Under the pieces are notes generated by a model. The model saw only the letters and a list, made by a program, of their open reading frames with translations. It searched no databases and had not been told where the DNA came from. Made by a program: the position numbers and the translations under genes. This document shows, in pieces, positions 11,161 through 24,409 of a DNA stretch of 64,000 nucleotides (its first letter is position 1; every line of letters begins with the position of its first letter). The DNA is from Brachyhypopomus gauderio (Eukaryota > Chordata > Actinopteri > Gymnotiformes > Hypopomidae): positions 14,876,420 through 14,940,419 of the forward strand of contig NC_135228.1 in the NCBI RefSeq assembly GCF_052324685.1. Reading direction: 5' to 3'.

Positions 11161-12507
11161 GATGGCGATGCTTGAGTTTGTTTCTGTTGTGTTGTTGTTA
11201 TTGTTTTTGCTGAGATTCAATCACCTTCAATCTTTCGCCTTCACTATTCGCGTCCATGTATCTAAGTGACCCACACGTGTGCTCGGTATGCAGAGGCTAC
11301 TTCCCATCAGGACACGTGAAATGCGTGCACACGTGGAATGGAAGCGACGTGTGCATCAATGAAACAGCATAAGAAAACTGAAATGGCAGTGCATATGCAC
11401 CCATTGCGAAGGTTCTTTAGTGCAGAGCCTGGCATGGAGGTTGGAGCGCAGAAGCGGAGCTGGTGCTGTCTGAGCAGCGATCCCTGGTCCTACAGAGAGA
11501 TGTGTGGGTGCAGGAGCCAGCGGTGCTACGACTGGGATGTGAATAGTGAAAAGTGATAGAAAGAAGTCATGAAATCCGCGCATGGAGGTTCTCGCAGTGG
11601 TGGCAGGGCTGGATGTGCAGACAATACTGAACTAGTCTGAGCTGGAAAGATGTTGATGTTCACCCAGCTCTATAGGGGACAGTCGGCAAAGACATTCAGA
11701 TTTGCGTTGTAAGCAGCTAATGATACATAAATGTTTGGTTGCTGTCTGGTCAGAAAAACATAGGCATGCTTTAGCAGACATAGCAATGTTCTTCACTAAG
11801 CATCTTCATAGTGATGGCAGTGAGAACCAGGGTATGGCCAGGTAGGGACATAAGGGACATGTCCCTAGGGACATAAGCAGCCATGGCAAAGTTCTCGCCA
11901 GACTCCAACATTCCCGCCCCCACTCACCTCACTATTGGCCAATCATGGTGGAGGGGGGGGGGGGGGGGGGGGTGACATGTTCAGACCATTCTTTCATAGA
12001 GTGACGTTTCTAAAACTGCCTCATATCGGCCACATCTAAAGTTCCGTTTGGGCCTTTTGAGGGCTTCAGAAAACTGTTTGAAAGGACGCATAAAACCAGC
12101 CTTTAAGCAGAATTATGGAACGCAGTATATAACAGCGCTCTGTCGAGGTAATGGGAGACGAACATTCAGCCAGGCCTGTGTCCAATTTAATGCACTGCCA
12201 AATTTATAGGGATGAGTCGGTCATTTCCATTCTTATTATGAGTAGGACGATCCACCCTCTGACAGCCCATTCACAAAACTGGCTGATCTGTACGGTGTCC
12301 CTTTGTTTGGAGGAGTGATCGCTCTCGCTAGATCACAAAGTTCACGGAGAAATGCTGCTCTGAAGGTTTGAGGAGCGTCTTCTGCGTAACAGACCGAGAT
12401 TACGTGTAATCCTCACTTTCTCGCGTTCTCCCAGTGATGCTGGGTTGTCTCTTTATCTACACTGTGCACAGAAGGATGAGAAGGAGAGAGGACTGAAAAG
12501 GAGGATT

Positions 12508-12545
<38 letters not shown>

Positions 12546-12824
12546 ATGTGGAGGGGAGTAGGGAGGAGAATATAGCACCGTGGGCATCTCGCCTTTGAAG
12601 CCACAGACGGGTGGAGAAAGATGAAGCAGGCAGAAACGCAGCACCACTGCGGGCTTTATGTGCACGTTCACATTTTTGAGCACGAAAGCCAAATATATAC
12701 GTGCAAAAGCAGTCTGTGTGATGACGGTTATGAATAATAATTATGGTCAAAAACACAAACCCTGATCCCACTGATTTTACGCACTCGTGCTCAGTTTTCA
12801 CACATCTTGCAAAAACCCGACCTG
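11161..12824. other. non-coding with G-run and (GA)n
   Basis: A 20-base G run at 11953-11972 and (GA)n at about 12510-12538. No gene recognised. Confidence 0.5.

Positions 12825-12917
<93 letters not shown>
12825..12917. repeat. long (CT)n microsatellite
   Basis: About 45 CT units with a single TT interruption near 12841. It is the longest pyrimidine dinucleotide tract in the window. Confidence 0.95.
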
Positions 12918-12920
<3 letters not shown>

Positions 12921-14336
12921 CAGTGCCATATGACCCGGTGTGAATGACTGTGATCCCTGTTTAAAACCGGACGTGTCGAGTGGGCCATGCCGGTCGCAGC
13001 TATGCGCTACAGTACGTGGCTACAGCTCTCTCCTCTGATCCAGCCCTCGATCTGGTGCCCGGCGCCACAGGTCCACCGCACAGACACGCCGGCTGACAGG
13101 CAGCCGTTTCTGCTGCGAGCTGCAGAGAGAGAGAGAGACGCTCCCCCAGCCCTGGACACGCCCACGTTCGGCACTGTCACGCCCCTACCCTCCATGCCTC
13201 CTCCCCACACGTCGTTGGTCGGATAATGTTCATCAATATTCATAGCACATGCTATGTGCCAGCGTTCTGCGTGTCCTAAATAATCTCGAACAGCAGACGG
13301 GTGGAAGGGTTGACAGCTTGCATTTGTTGCTGGGGTTTTTTTTTGTTTGTTTGTTTGGGGGGGTTTTTTGTGCAGGCCCACGTGTTATTTAAATCGTGGA
13401 CTTAGTCACAAGCCAAAACATTCGTCCATTCCATTCACTATAAAGCATTCATCACTGTCCCTGTGGTTGCTTGGGCGCTGGGGCATTAGATGCAGAGGAA
13501 GGCTCCTGTGTTTCAAATTTATAACAAGGACCATCACACACACACAAACACCCTGGGCCCTTCAACACAGCCGGGGCTGCAGAGCAGACTGTTGGACAAC
13601 AATGCCAGACTTCACCCCTCTATTATCAGTCTCTTTCTTTTTCTCTGGCCCTGATCAGGACTAGGCGTTAGCCTGCAACACGTCCCTCTTTCACAGCTTG
13701 TGGGAAACATAACACGGTCGCAAAACCTGTTTAATGAGCGCGGTACATTACTGCCAGGGAAGTAGGGGGGAAAAAGGGTTTTGTGGAAAATCTAGTAAAC
13801 GTTCAGCTCAGGCAAGCTGGCTTGAAACATGAAATATCCCACAGGAGAGCAATGGATACTGGGTTTCCTCAGTGGGCCAGTTTCTGCAATTCCCTGTTTC
13901 ATAATCACCCTCATCACATCAACACTGCAGTCAATGTCCTCATCAAACAGGCATTTCATGGCTGAACTAAAGTGAACTCCATTCAACAGACTCAGTGCTA
14001 GTCAGTCAGGAAGCCTGTGTTCTGGTATCAGTGGCTTTGTCCTCATTATAATCAAGCTGTCTGTGCCAGTTGGTCACGTAAAGGCTGAGGCTGAGCATTT
14101 TGGGAAAGGTCACCTGCTGCTTGTCCTCAGCAGCCTGCGAATTGCTTTTGCCAGTTAAAATAACACATTTCTCATTTTTAATCATTCATGCCAAGCTCCT
14201 TAGGGATTATGACATTTGCCCTGGGTTTCCACACTGGCATTTTCTGTTTACCTTTATATGTGTGCCCAAACAAAAATGGAGAGCTGTCTGTGCGGTCCAT
14301 CAGGTGACCCCACCACCATTATAAGCCTTTCAGTCA
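12918..14336. other. non-coding; GC-richer patch 12,950-13,230
   Basis: Local CpG enrichment with GA-rich interruptions, then ordinary AT-rich DNA. No exon recognised. Confidence 0.4.
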
Positions 14337-14337
14337 G

Positions 14338-14340
<3 letters not shown>

Positions 14341-14378
<38 letters not shown>
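14341..14378. repeat. (CA)n microsatellite
   Basis: About 17 CA units. Confidence 0.9.
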
Positions 14379-14380
<2 letters not shown>

Positions 14381-14818
14381 CAGTGTTTGCTGGGAAAACA
14401 GCACTCCGTATACACTTGTATTTCATGGTGCTGTCTGGGTCAGAAACAAATCTGGAATGTATATTTATTTTAACTGTGTAATTGCAGTGCTACAGCACGT
14501 GTGCACACAGTCGTGTTTATCTAAGCAAAAAGCATTATGAATGGCAAAGACTTCATGAGGTGTCTATTGCAGGTATAGTGCTTTCAAATTTGCTTCTTTA
14601 TGTCTTTTGTGAACAGTTTTAAGGGAACATGTTTGTTCTTCGTACAATATACAGATGAATATGTCCATGTACATGTTCATATCTGAGAACAGAAACAAAC
14701 ATGCTACTCATTATCACTAAACAGCAGTCATATTGAACCCCTGTAACACACAGACACACAGAGGCAGTCCAGCCATGCGTGGACCCCTGCAGAGCTATGC
14801 TGCAGCACCACTGCCCAC

Positions 14819-14822
<4 letters not shown>

Positions 14823-14855
<33 letters not shown>
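14823..14855. repeat. (GA)n microsatellite
   Basis: About 16 GA units. A second short GA tract follows near 14958-14972. Confidence 0.9.
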
Positions 14856-14857
<2 letters not shown>

Positions 14858-14979
14858 TTCCTCATTTGCATTCAGCCACAGTAAAGGAGGGCAGAGGGAA
14901 CAGAGGGACACACACACTGCATCTGTTAACCTCAAGCATTCCTTCACTGTGAAGGAGACAGAGAGAGAGAGAAAAGAAA

Positions 14980-17900
14980 AGGAAAAACAGTGAAGTCTGC
15001 ACAGCAGTGGAGTCTGAAGACTTCCAAAAACCTTTTGCACTCATTAAGGTGAATCTGAGAAGTCAAGGACCCAACACTGTTCTGTACCTGCTCCAAAGTC
15101 ATCGCAGCAGTCTACAATCACTAAACCACAGCTGCCACACTGATTGATCAGTCTCTATTAAGAGCTACCCAGTCATTGCTAAGACTGGTCATCTGTGCAT
15201 ACCACACCCTGTAGAGTGGCCTGGCTGGGTTAACAACAAAGAGCACAAACACTGCTAAAAGTATCTGCACATAGCCTGTTCATTCAGCTGCAGATTCAGC
15301 ACCATGGAGAGCGACTTCAATGTCAGATATTCATGCAGTGTATTAAGCGCTGACCACGCTCTGCATCTCATATGCTGGACAAACAATTATGATCCTCCTA
15401 AAGATTCTACCCTTTAACACACAAATGCAGCATCTAATGCAAAGGGATGCTTTGCCAACAGGTATCAAGCTGTTCCTATGCACTGCAAAATTGATGATTC
15501 TCTTACCCAACAGGTCTGACCCTCAGTATAGAAAGGATGTGTTTCATTATGTACAACCCAGAATCAAAGTGAGGCACTTGAGTAGGCCGAGAGGGTCAAG
15601 CTGTTTTATGTGATTGGCCAGACAGAGCATGACTTTGACAGATGGTACGCAATAACAGCACACTATTTCAAAGAGGCCAGTGATTAGCACTGGAGGCTGC
15701 CAAAATCATAAGCAAAACAATATATTATTAATGCAGCTTTCTAATTAGCCAGCTGCAGCATTCATTTGGGAAAGTACAAACAAACTAAAAGTAGATATTA
15801 GAAAAAAACAGGTTTGAATATTAATCCAATAACTATAAAAAGAGTGAGAGAAAGAGAGAGACACATAAGGGAGAAAAAGACTGCATGAGAGAGATTCAAA
15901 AAGCATCTAAAAAGTGCAAATAATTAGCAAGAGCCCAGTGGAATGTTCACAAGCTCTGCTAAGAGATTCAAATCCCCAGGCAGCATGAAGATACAAAACC
16001 TGAAACTAAACTAAATTTACAACACTAATACCAAAGAAGACTGGACTGTGTAGAGCAACAGACCACAACGACTGCACATGCTTGTTATAAATAGCTACGT
16101 TTAAAATCATATTTCACAAATAAGGCTATGATTTGAATAATAGCTTCATTTTGGATGAGACAGATGGAGCAAATGACACTTTAATTGAGGCTACTGGCTC
16201 ACATGAGAAGATAATACAGAGCTGGCCATCCTAATGAGCCCACAGGTCTTTGGGTAAGAGGTAGAAGACAAATATGGTTTGGGTGTCTGGCCTGTGGCTC
16301 TGGGCTAATAAAGGTGGCAATGCTGATAGAAAAGCAGCAAACCAAGAGTTATTTGGCCTAAGATCCCCAGACTGATTCTGACCACAGTGCTATCCAACCA
16401 ACATACACCATAACAGAGAAACAGACCCATCAGGACCTCTGGACCTGACATGAACACTAAAACACACCAAACACTCAGCCCTGCATACAAAAACAACCCA
16501 GCAAAGTAAAAGAGAAAATGGGCCCATGTAAAATGGTTTATTCTCACACTAATAATTTCGTCAGTACACTGAGTGAAACTCTGGAGCCATTCCGAATACA
16601 CTTACAGGCTCCACAGCCCGCTGGAACTGATGCATGATTATGACAAATTCTGCACAATAGGCTAATGGATGATAGCTTGCCAAACTTAACATATTTCAGA
16701 GTGAATGTTCAAAGCACTGGGGGAAAAAACATTTCTTGAATTCTGCCATGAGCAAGTGTAACATTATTTACAGTCCACCAGAAGCATCAAGATTAGCACA
16801 TGCCATGAGTAATGATTCTTAGTATTAGGGAGGACATAAAGTCTGCTAAACCAAGAGCTCTAACCACATGAGACCACATAAACCTCTATAATAACAGCAA
16901 CTAGAGCTGAACTCAGATCAGTGTATAGTCTAGATAACACACATAGCTGATAAAGATAATTCAACAACGGCAGCTGGAGCTGAACTCAGATCAGTGTATT
17001 CTCTAGATAACACGTATAACTGATACAGAGAACTCCATGGCACTGCATGTTTTCTCTCCATACTCAAAAAGGCTGCCTGAAAGATTATCTTTCTCTAAAA
17101 TCACTTTATAGCAGAAAGAGAGCAGGAAGACTGAACCTCCCTCACTAAGATCACTCTACTCCTGATACAGCACACTGTCAGTAGCAGATCACGGACTGAG
17201 TAAACAATCTGCTTCTCTCATTTACTCATATCTTTAGGGTTAATCACAAAACGCTGTGATTTTATGAGCTAAAAACAGAGGACACAAACATCTGCGTGAG
17301 GTGTGAACATATTTAACCTAGTAACACTGTAGTGTACTTGCATATTCATACTGTGTACTGTGGATTGAAGAGCAATATTAGGAACCCATTACAACAGAGA
17401 TAAACCCCACAGGTCATTTTCAGTCAAAACTGTCTTCTTGCTTGATGGTCTTATATGCTGAAATAAGTATCTAATAAGTTATCATCTGAGCAATGAGTAA
17501 AGCATAACATGTATGTAGAACTTCTGCCTCAAGATGTTTACTGCCACAGGTTTCCTGTTGTTTTGCTTAAAATGCATTTACAAGATATAGGAAGGGAAAA
17601 GGCTTCCCTCTAGAACACAGTATGCTGGTATACCATCATCTGAATATGTTTATATGAAACAAGTGGGCTGTTTCTATAGTGGGAGTAGGAGAGCGTTTCC
17701 ATGAGAACAGTGCTTGTAGCCACTTTGTAAATGGCACAAGATTAGACAGTAGAAAATATACATGTTGCATTATCTCTAGACTCATGACAGTCCGTACTTA
17801 AAAGATTCCCCAGTAACCTTTTTCAGGAATCGATCAGTTAATCTAAACACCAATGTTTAGTTGCATCACTTCACAGATGGCAGTGTGAATACCTGCATTT

Positions 17901-18320
17901 GAGACACCTCGAGTTGAAAGGAAGTAGGTTATTATTGTTGTTATCAGATTGCTAACTCTTGTCACTCTAGGTTAGGTGTTACTTTTGCCCCTGCAAAAAA
18001 GAGATATTATACTTCAAAAAAGCAATATACGTTATTCATTGTGTGGATTCATTAACAGTGACTCGTGGCTTCATGTGAGATGCAAGCAAGTATTTATTCT
18101 ACACAGAGACAACAGAAAATTGAACTGTTGTATTTCAAAACGACACAAGAAGGCGCGATCGTGCCTCTACAGCTGCCATTTCCATTTTTCTTGTAAACTT
18201 AAGTCACCCCATTGATACGGTTTGTATGCAGTCGTTCGCTGCACTTCATTTACTATAGGTGTGGGACTATGGTTCATATGGGATGTCCAAACGTACCCAC
18301 GGAATAACAAAATCTAATAG
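14980..18320. other. AT-rich non-coding DNA with a local 73-bp tandem duplication
   Basis: No exons recognised. GAGCTGAACTCAGATCAGTG occurs at 16904 and again at 16977, and the similarity continues through CTAGATAACAC, so this is a diverged two-copy tandem repeat covering about 16,897-17,040. Confidence 0.5.
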
Positions 18321-18327
18321 TACTTAC

Positions 18328-18440
18328 AGTTTCAAGATTGTAGTCGAACACTCGGCTTTGGCTCCGAGTCGCTCCTCCAGCGCGATGTGCCGTGGTGGAA
18401 TCTAGTGCGAGTCACCTCCGCGATGCTCCCTACCCACTAC
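18328..18440 (-). other. candidate non-coding first exon of a minus-strand transcript (perhaps the exchanger)
   Basis: Read on the minus strand, a GC-rich stretch with CpGs ends in CTTGAAACT followed by a GTAAGT donor at 18327-18322. No gene starts to its left before the exchanger, whose coding exon has a good 3' splice site at 5057. It could therefore be the exchanger's 5'UTR exon 13 kb upstream. The right boundary is arbitrary. An open frame on the plus strand here (18387-18740) is not recognisable. Confidence 0.35.
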
Positions 18441-18939
18441 CCACTACTCACTACTCCAAACATCGCCGTTGATGCGCAGCATCTCGTGAACGTCGTTTTC
18501 CTGCCACACTTCTTCAAAAATGAAAATCGAAGGAACGAATATCTGCCAAATCCAGATAAGTTTGAAGCTCGAGACTTAGGGGGGAAAAAGTGCCCCACGG
18601 AGACAAAATATAAGAAGCTAAAATTGTCTTCCTTTACAGACGACGCAAAGTCGAGTTATACTTGTAAATGTTACATTAGTGAAGCCACTATTAAATATTT
18701 GTTTCCCTTATTAATGGTAGTAAAAATATCAGAAAATTAGAATTGGTCACTGAGGACTGACAGATTAAGCTGTTTGGAGACATCAACTGCAGTCTAAGCT
18801 TAAACTACCATATAAACTAAATATGGCTACTTGGCGAGCGATTAATTTTTAAACAGAGCAACGCAACATATGCAAAAAAAATGAAGCTTTCTACACAGCA
18901 CTGGAAATAAACTCGAAGGCGATTTCTTTGAGAGAGAAG

Positions 18940-19280
18940 ATACTGAGAGGAGAAGTGTCAGAGACACACATGGACGTGATGAGACCAGAGGGAGCGCGCG
19001 AGCGCCGGCAACTGAATGAAAAGATACAGGCGAGGCGCGCGCATCAGCATCAGCATCCGCCACGCGCAGAAACCAATGGAGGATGGGGGAGATTTGAGAA
19101 GTAGACGATGAAAGATATGTAAATGAAAGATCCCCGTTTCCCTTTTACTCGGTCCATCTGCAGGTGAGATGTGTTAGGGATCAGAGCCAAGGTGCGAAAA
19201 CGGCATTTCTCAGTGGCAGGGACTGCAGAGAGAGGGGAGGGGACAGAACCTCGCATAGTGTGGCCGAGCCCCACTAATAA
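18940..19280. promoter_or_regulatory. CpG-rich promoter-like patch
   Basis: It contains GCGCGCGAGCGCCGG and GAGGCGCGCGCATC, and an inverted CCAAT box at about 19072-19078 (ACCAATGG on plus). It may serve the minus-strand candidate exon at 18.3 kb. No experimental or homology support. Confidence 0.3.
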
Positions 19281-19387
19281 GCCATATGAGGATTTGTTAC
19301 TATCCTAATGAATCAAATTTGCGGGGTCGTTGATGGAGGATATTTGGTGATTTTAAAAACAAAAACAAACGGAGTCTGACTCACGAA

Positions 19388-19398
19388 CCCCCCCCCCC

Positions 19399-19469
<71 letters not shown>
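19388..19469. repeat. C-run followed by (AT)n microsatellite
   Basis: 13 C residues, then about 34 AT units. Confidence 0.95.
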
Positions 19470-19472
<3 letters not shown>

Positions 19473-21390
19473 TATTCATGATAACACATTATGTGTGTTT
19501 TGGTTTCTAGCAGTTTCGTCGTTTAATATAAAATTGGCAAGGCTAGCCTATGCATATTTTTATTTTTAATACAGACAGTGTCGACGCAAACTTATCTCTG
19601 GTGTGTGAACGGGGGTTAAACTGCACTCTTGGGTGAAGTAGCTAGTGAAGGGAACAGCCTTGTTCCACGGATAGCTGTTTTACACTAAAACCTTAAGCCT
19701 TCAGTCCTGTACTCAACAGCCTCATCACCCCGCGATAAAATTAAACGAGGTTTTATGACACACAGGGTAAACAAGGAATAACATTGAATCAGGAACCGAT
19801 ACTTTTTGAGTTATTGCACTATATTTTACCATTTTTAAATTGTTAAAATGTCTGTGTGTATGAGGCCAGCTTTTGCCTTTGTTGTCAAAACTCAGTTAGG
19901 ACAAATGATAAAACTTGAGTTTTTTAATAGCAGTACAGCAACATGTTAAATTTAAAGGAACAATAATTAATTTCTTCAGTGATTCTTCTACGCGTAACTG
20001 CCATAATACTGACAGTGACGAGGGTGTTTCTACACTAAATCTGTTTTAAGAGGCCACACCTTAACGAAACAACAACAATATAATGCGGTGTATTCTTATG
20101 GTCATGACTTTAGACAAGAGTAATGCCTGTTCTTCCGTACATTTCCGAAGAGTATCCTTTGGAATGCTTTGGGTTCATGTACAGTGGCCACAACCTCTGA
20201 AACCCTCCATATAGCTAACTAAATATGAAGGAAGACAATCTTGCTTTTCAGGACCGTAGCTTTCTTTGACCGTGGGAGAAAGTAGCAGACCTTACTTTAA
20301 TGTGAAATATATGTATAGGTGTGGATTGAAGATGGACTCATGTGTTTCATACCTTTGTGTTTTTTGCTGCTTTGTTACACTTTAATTCTAGGGAGATTTT
20401 TTCGAACACTTTATAAGTGAACGAATCAATTTTATGGTCCGTCGTCCCTTCATACAACTTTATCAAAAGTGCCCAAAAATACCAACGACACTGTAGGTAA
20501 GTCGGTTTAGATTTCCCCAAACCGAAAGTTGCTTTTGTGGATAAACAGTGGCAAAGTTAAAACTCCTGGACGCTGACTTACACTGATGAACAGAATAACT
20601 AATGACTGAGCTCGATTCCGATACTTTGCTACTGCCACTATTACTTGCTTCTCATCACATTACTTTATCATTACATTACGAAAGTGCCTCAATAATACAC
20701 TGCTAGCCGCAGCACTAATGGTGCATCTTTCCATAACTGGCCTGTCCATGACTGCGTCGATCAGTACCAGTTTACTCAGAACCCAGTGAGCGCGCGCGGC
20801 CTCCATGCGGGAACCCTGCCCTATGGACCATAAACTAGTTAATTTGATAACCGCCAAGCAATTAGTCTTCATCTCATGTGAGCTGCACTTATAAGAAGTG
20901 ATCACTTTCATAATTATTGTTTGTGACTTTTAAGGCGATAACAATGGTTTGAAATGTGTTACATAGATTTTGGAAAGTATGATAGACTTCAGGAGTCAAT
21001 ATTTAGACAGCTTTCTTCTACTGTTTCTTCGTCCGCTAAGCTCAACGTCAGATATATTTGCTTCCAGCTTATCCACAGGCAATAAAGGAACGTCACCAGC
21101 GACATAAGATATTCATACGTTTACAACACGGACGTTTCTCGCCACCTAGAGATCAAAAACGAAACTGTCAAAACAAAAAAAAAAAAAAACCTCAATAGGC
21201 TGTCTATTTTGGGGGTTAGAAAAGTATCTTATTTCGTATCAAATCCTAATGAAGAAACCGAAACTATTTGTCATATTGGCGGTATTATAAGCACAATACG
21301 TAAAAAAAGGAAACCTCAATAATTTTAGATAAACTGTGGAATTCCAATGTCTTTGACAATTTCCCCGAATAAGCAAAATCTTAATAAAAT
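19470..21390. other. intergenic DNA, nothing recognised
   Basis: AT-rich, with an A-run at about 21174-21189. No supported exon on either strand. Confidence 0.5.
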
Positions 21391-21399
21391 GTCATGGCG

Positions 21400-21720
21400 A
21401 GTTCGACATAATGTTTCCAAGACGAATCTTTCCATGGTTGGCTTCGCGCCTACTACTACGGACTCGGCGAGTAAACAAGCGGGGAGGCGGAGCCAACTGG
21501 AGAAAGCTTACCGCAACAGTGACGTGGCACGAAAGATCCGCCCCATACACCCCAGCAGCGTCGCCTTATTGGCCATTTAAAAAGCACACTTGCACTTGAT
21601 TGGGTGGAAGGCGCAGCTCTCTACAGTATTCGACTGTAGACAACAACAATATCGAGTGGTATGAGATCATCGTCCATGCTGCTGCGGGATCCACAAAAGG
21701 GTGGAAAAGTAATCAGTAGC
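21400..21720 (+). promoter_or_regulatory. probable promoter / 5' region of bad
   Basis: CpG-richer than its surroundings, with two inverted CCAAT boxes (ATTGGCC near 21569 and ATTGGG near 21599) and an AT-rich TTTAAAA between them. It lies 0.6-0.9 kb upstream of the bad start codon and in the right orientation. The TSS is not determinable. Confidence 0.45.
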
Positions 21721-22295
21721 ATTTTCTAAAAGCGAAGACAATCACTTTGACTAAATGTCTCGGAAACAGCTGTGTTTGTTTTTTTATTTTGGGTCAACGA
21801 TGTCAATATCAGAGAGTGGTGTAGTGTCGTTAGACTTTAAACTTGACAATTAGCCATGTTAGCTTTTGTTATTTGGGTGTGTCGCATGCCATGCACAATC
21901 AATATTTGTTGAGGTTGGGGAAAGCTCATTTTTTTGGGGAGGATTATAAAAAAGTAATCAAAGCTAAAACATTGAGTGAAGAGGGAAAAACACCTTCGAT
22001 CACATCGTGCTGGAATTCATCTAGAATTAACGGTAACGTAGCGAGCTGTATGTTTCACCTTGATTTTTACCTCATTTTTATGTCAGTACTTTATACAATG
22101 TTTATACAATCAAACTTAATTAGAGCATAACGTATAACTAATCATATTCTACATATGCATTGTGTAACTTAGTTATATAAACTGTAATGATGGACTTTTT
22201 TTTTTTAAGTAAACCTAAATATTTCGCGAATAGGCCAGTTAATTCGTTATACTCATTCATGTGAGTGTAATATTTTACCGTCACCAGCTTTCACA

Positions 22296-23101
22296 ATGGA
22301 AAAGACACCATGTGGTCAAAGAGATGACATCAGTACATCGGATGATCAAGACGAAACGAGATGGGCAGAGACAATCGAGAGTGACGACTCCCCTCGAATC
22401 AGCAATTATCACACGATAAACAACACAGCAACAGGTCAAAGCCTACTACATTCACACTTTTAAAAATCCATTTGTAAAGTTCATGTTGTTAACACTCTCT
22501 TAACACACTCTTGCCCTTATACTTGGCCCAACAGAGGTGGGGGTTCGTGTGCGGCTCTACTCCGAATCCCAGGTGTACACAGTCAGCCACTGGGAAGACA
22601 CCGAGTCCCAGGACGGGGCGTCTGCAGAAGAGGGCGGAGGAGCTTGTGATGGAGCTCCGTTCCGTGGCCGATCTCAGTCTGCTCCTGCTGCTCTTTGGAA
22701 AGCCAAGAAATACGGCCGACAACTGAGGAGGATGAGCGATGAGTTTGACACCTGGCTGGACAAAGGGGTGAGTTCCATTAAAAGTCTTCAAGAGGGAAAC
22801 TAGGGCTGCATTCTGATTAGCTACCTGTTAGACATAGCATACAATGTTCAGGGTGGCAGATGGATGCTAAACTCGTAAGTCAAACTCGTAAGTAAGAACT
22901 ATGTGCGTCTAACAAAGTGTCTGATCCATCCGTTCACAGTCAGGTTTTTTGCTGTGATATTTATTTGTGCCCCCTATGTGTGACCCGACGTTCCAGGAAT
23001 TAAGAAGAGTGAGCGGCCCTGGGAAAGTGGCACAGAAGCAGACGAACCAATGGTGGTTCTCTTTCCTCTGGGGCTCCAAAGAAGAGGAAGGACGGGAGTG
23101 A
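22296..23101 (+). CDS. bad: BAD, BCL2-associated agonist of cell death (BH3-only), three exons, complete
   Basis: Pro-apoptotic BH3-only protein that binds and neutralises BCL-XL/BCL-2 at mitochondria unless phosphorylated and held by 14-3-3. Coding exons: 22296-22434 (46 codons + 1), 22535-22767 (2 + 77 codons), 22997-23101 (34 codons + TGA), giving 158 aa with all phases agreeing and GT-AG borders. The BH3 helix is [18 protein letters not shown] (residues 100-117), with the expected Leu110 and Asp115. The 14-3-3/Akt site RGRSQSAP is intact, with Ser95 matching Ser136 of mouse BAD. Ser114 in RRMSDEF matches Ser155. The C-terminus has the WW/FLW aromatic cluster (WWFSFLWG) seen in BAD tails. 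The region of Ser112 differs: RVRLYS (51-56) still fits RxRxxS. A splice acceptor just before the ATG (ag at 22286-22287) suggests a non-coding first exon. Confidence 0.95.
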
Positions 23102-24125
23102 AGCTCACACATCACACCAGGGAGAGGGAGAAACAGAAAGATAATGTAACAATCAGAAAGATGAATGCTGGCCGTCTTCGCCATAAGCTTGGCCCTTTCA
23201 TCAAAGTGCTCAAAGAATTACAACACCGCTGCAATAATTGATATGGTGATAAGGGCAATTTTTGTTACTTCAATTTGACAATCTTAAGTGACAATCTCTC
23301 TTAGTTGTGGACAACACTGGACAATCTCACATGTACGGATCCTAAATAAAATCCCTATTTAAGAATTATTTATTAATCTGTAACTTTTAAATGAATATTT
23401 GGTACAAAATGTGATATATGGTTCAACGATGTATTTTATAAAATAATATATAGATGTTCATCTTTTAAAATGTGTAGTATTGAAATTTTAAGTAGTGGCA
23501 AATTGTAAATATATTTAAGAGTTTCCAAAAGTGAATCAATCTGTGAATGAAGTATTGATTAGTGGTGGTTAATGATGATGCGGGTATTGTTCTCATTCGG
23601 TCAGGTCTGTCTCAGGGTTTTTCTTTTAATTTATTCGAAGTGTTACTGTTGTGAATGTCCAGTCACACTGAACATATTTTAATAAGACATCAACAGAAGC
23701 CCTGGATGAAAAGTGTTTAGGATATATCATGCTTTTAGCTTCCCCGTCATGTACTTATATCCTGACAGTGGAACTGTATGTTGTCTTCAGCCTTTTATAT
23801 GCACAGCACTGGCTTTAGCAGTAGGGTAAATTGCCTTGCATGCAAAAGAAGACATTTTCTGCCAACCCTTTGGTTAAGCAAATGAATGCAGATGGCCAAC
23901 ACAAATGTTGCTTGCTGTAGTCTTATTGCCTTCAGGCATTTTGCTGATACCTGAAGTTACTTGAAGTGCATTTATATGAGTATTTGTTTTTTTTAGAAGC
24001 TCTTTGTAAGCATTTCTACTTCTATATAAATATAATGTGTGTAATGAAATAAAATGATTAAATGTTTGTTAGATAATTTGTTGACTGTATATATTTTGAT
24101 TTATTATTTGTGGTCAAAAATAAAA
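23102..24125 (+). other. 3'UTR of bad with poly(A) signals
   Basis: AT-rich sequence after the TGA. AATAAA hexamers occur at 23345-23350, 24048-24053 and 24119-24124, compatible with a short and a long 3'UTR. The end actually used is unknown. Confidence 0.5.
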
Positions 24126-24409
24126 GATTTTTGGCATCTTCTAAGATGTTTCTCTATTTTGGTGAAGTAATCAGATGATGCTCTACAGATTGTAAGACTA
24201 TTGAGATCAAAAACAGGTCTGGTACATTAGGTTTTCTGTATATGCAGAGAAGATGGTGTCCTAATGCAGAAACAACAGTAACTGCATTGGCAAATGGTTA
24301 CATAACTTTGCAATAACTGCTTGCTACTTCTGATTTTCAAACAACTAATCTGAAAGACCAGTCAACTAAGCAATATTGCTTTGAATCTTTCCCACAATAC
24401 ATTGTTTCA

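Noticed and set aside
18387-18740. 117-codon open frame in a CpG-rich patch
   Set aside because: No recognisable motif. It overlaps a likely minus-strand non-coding first exon.
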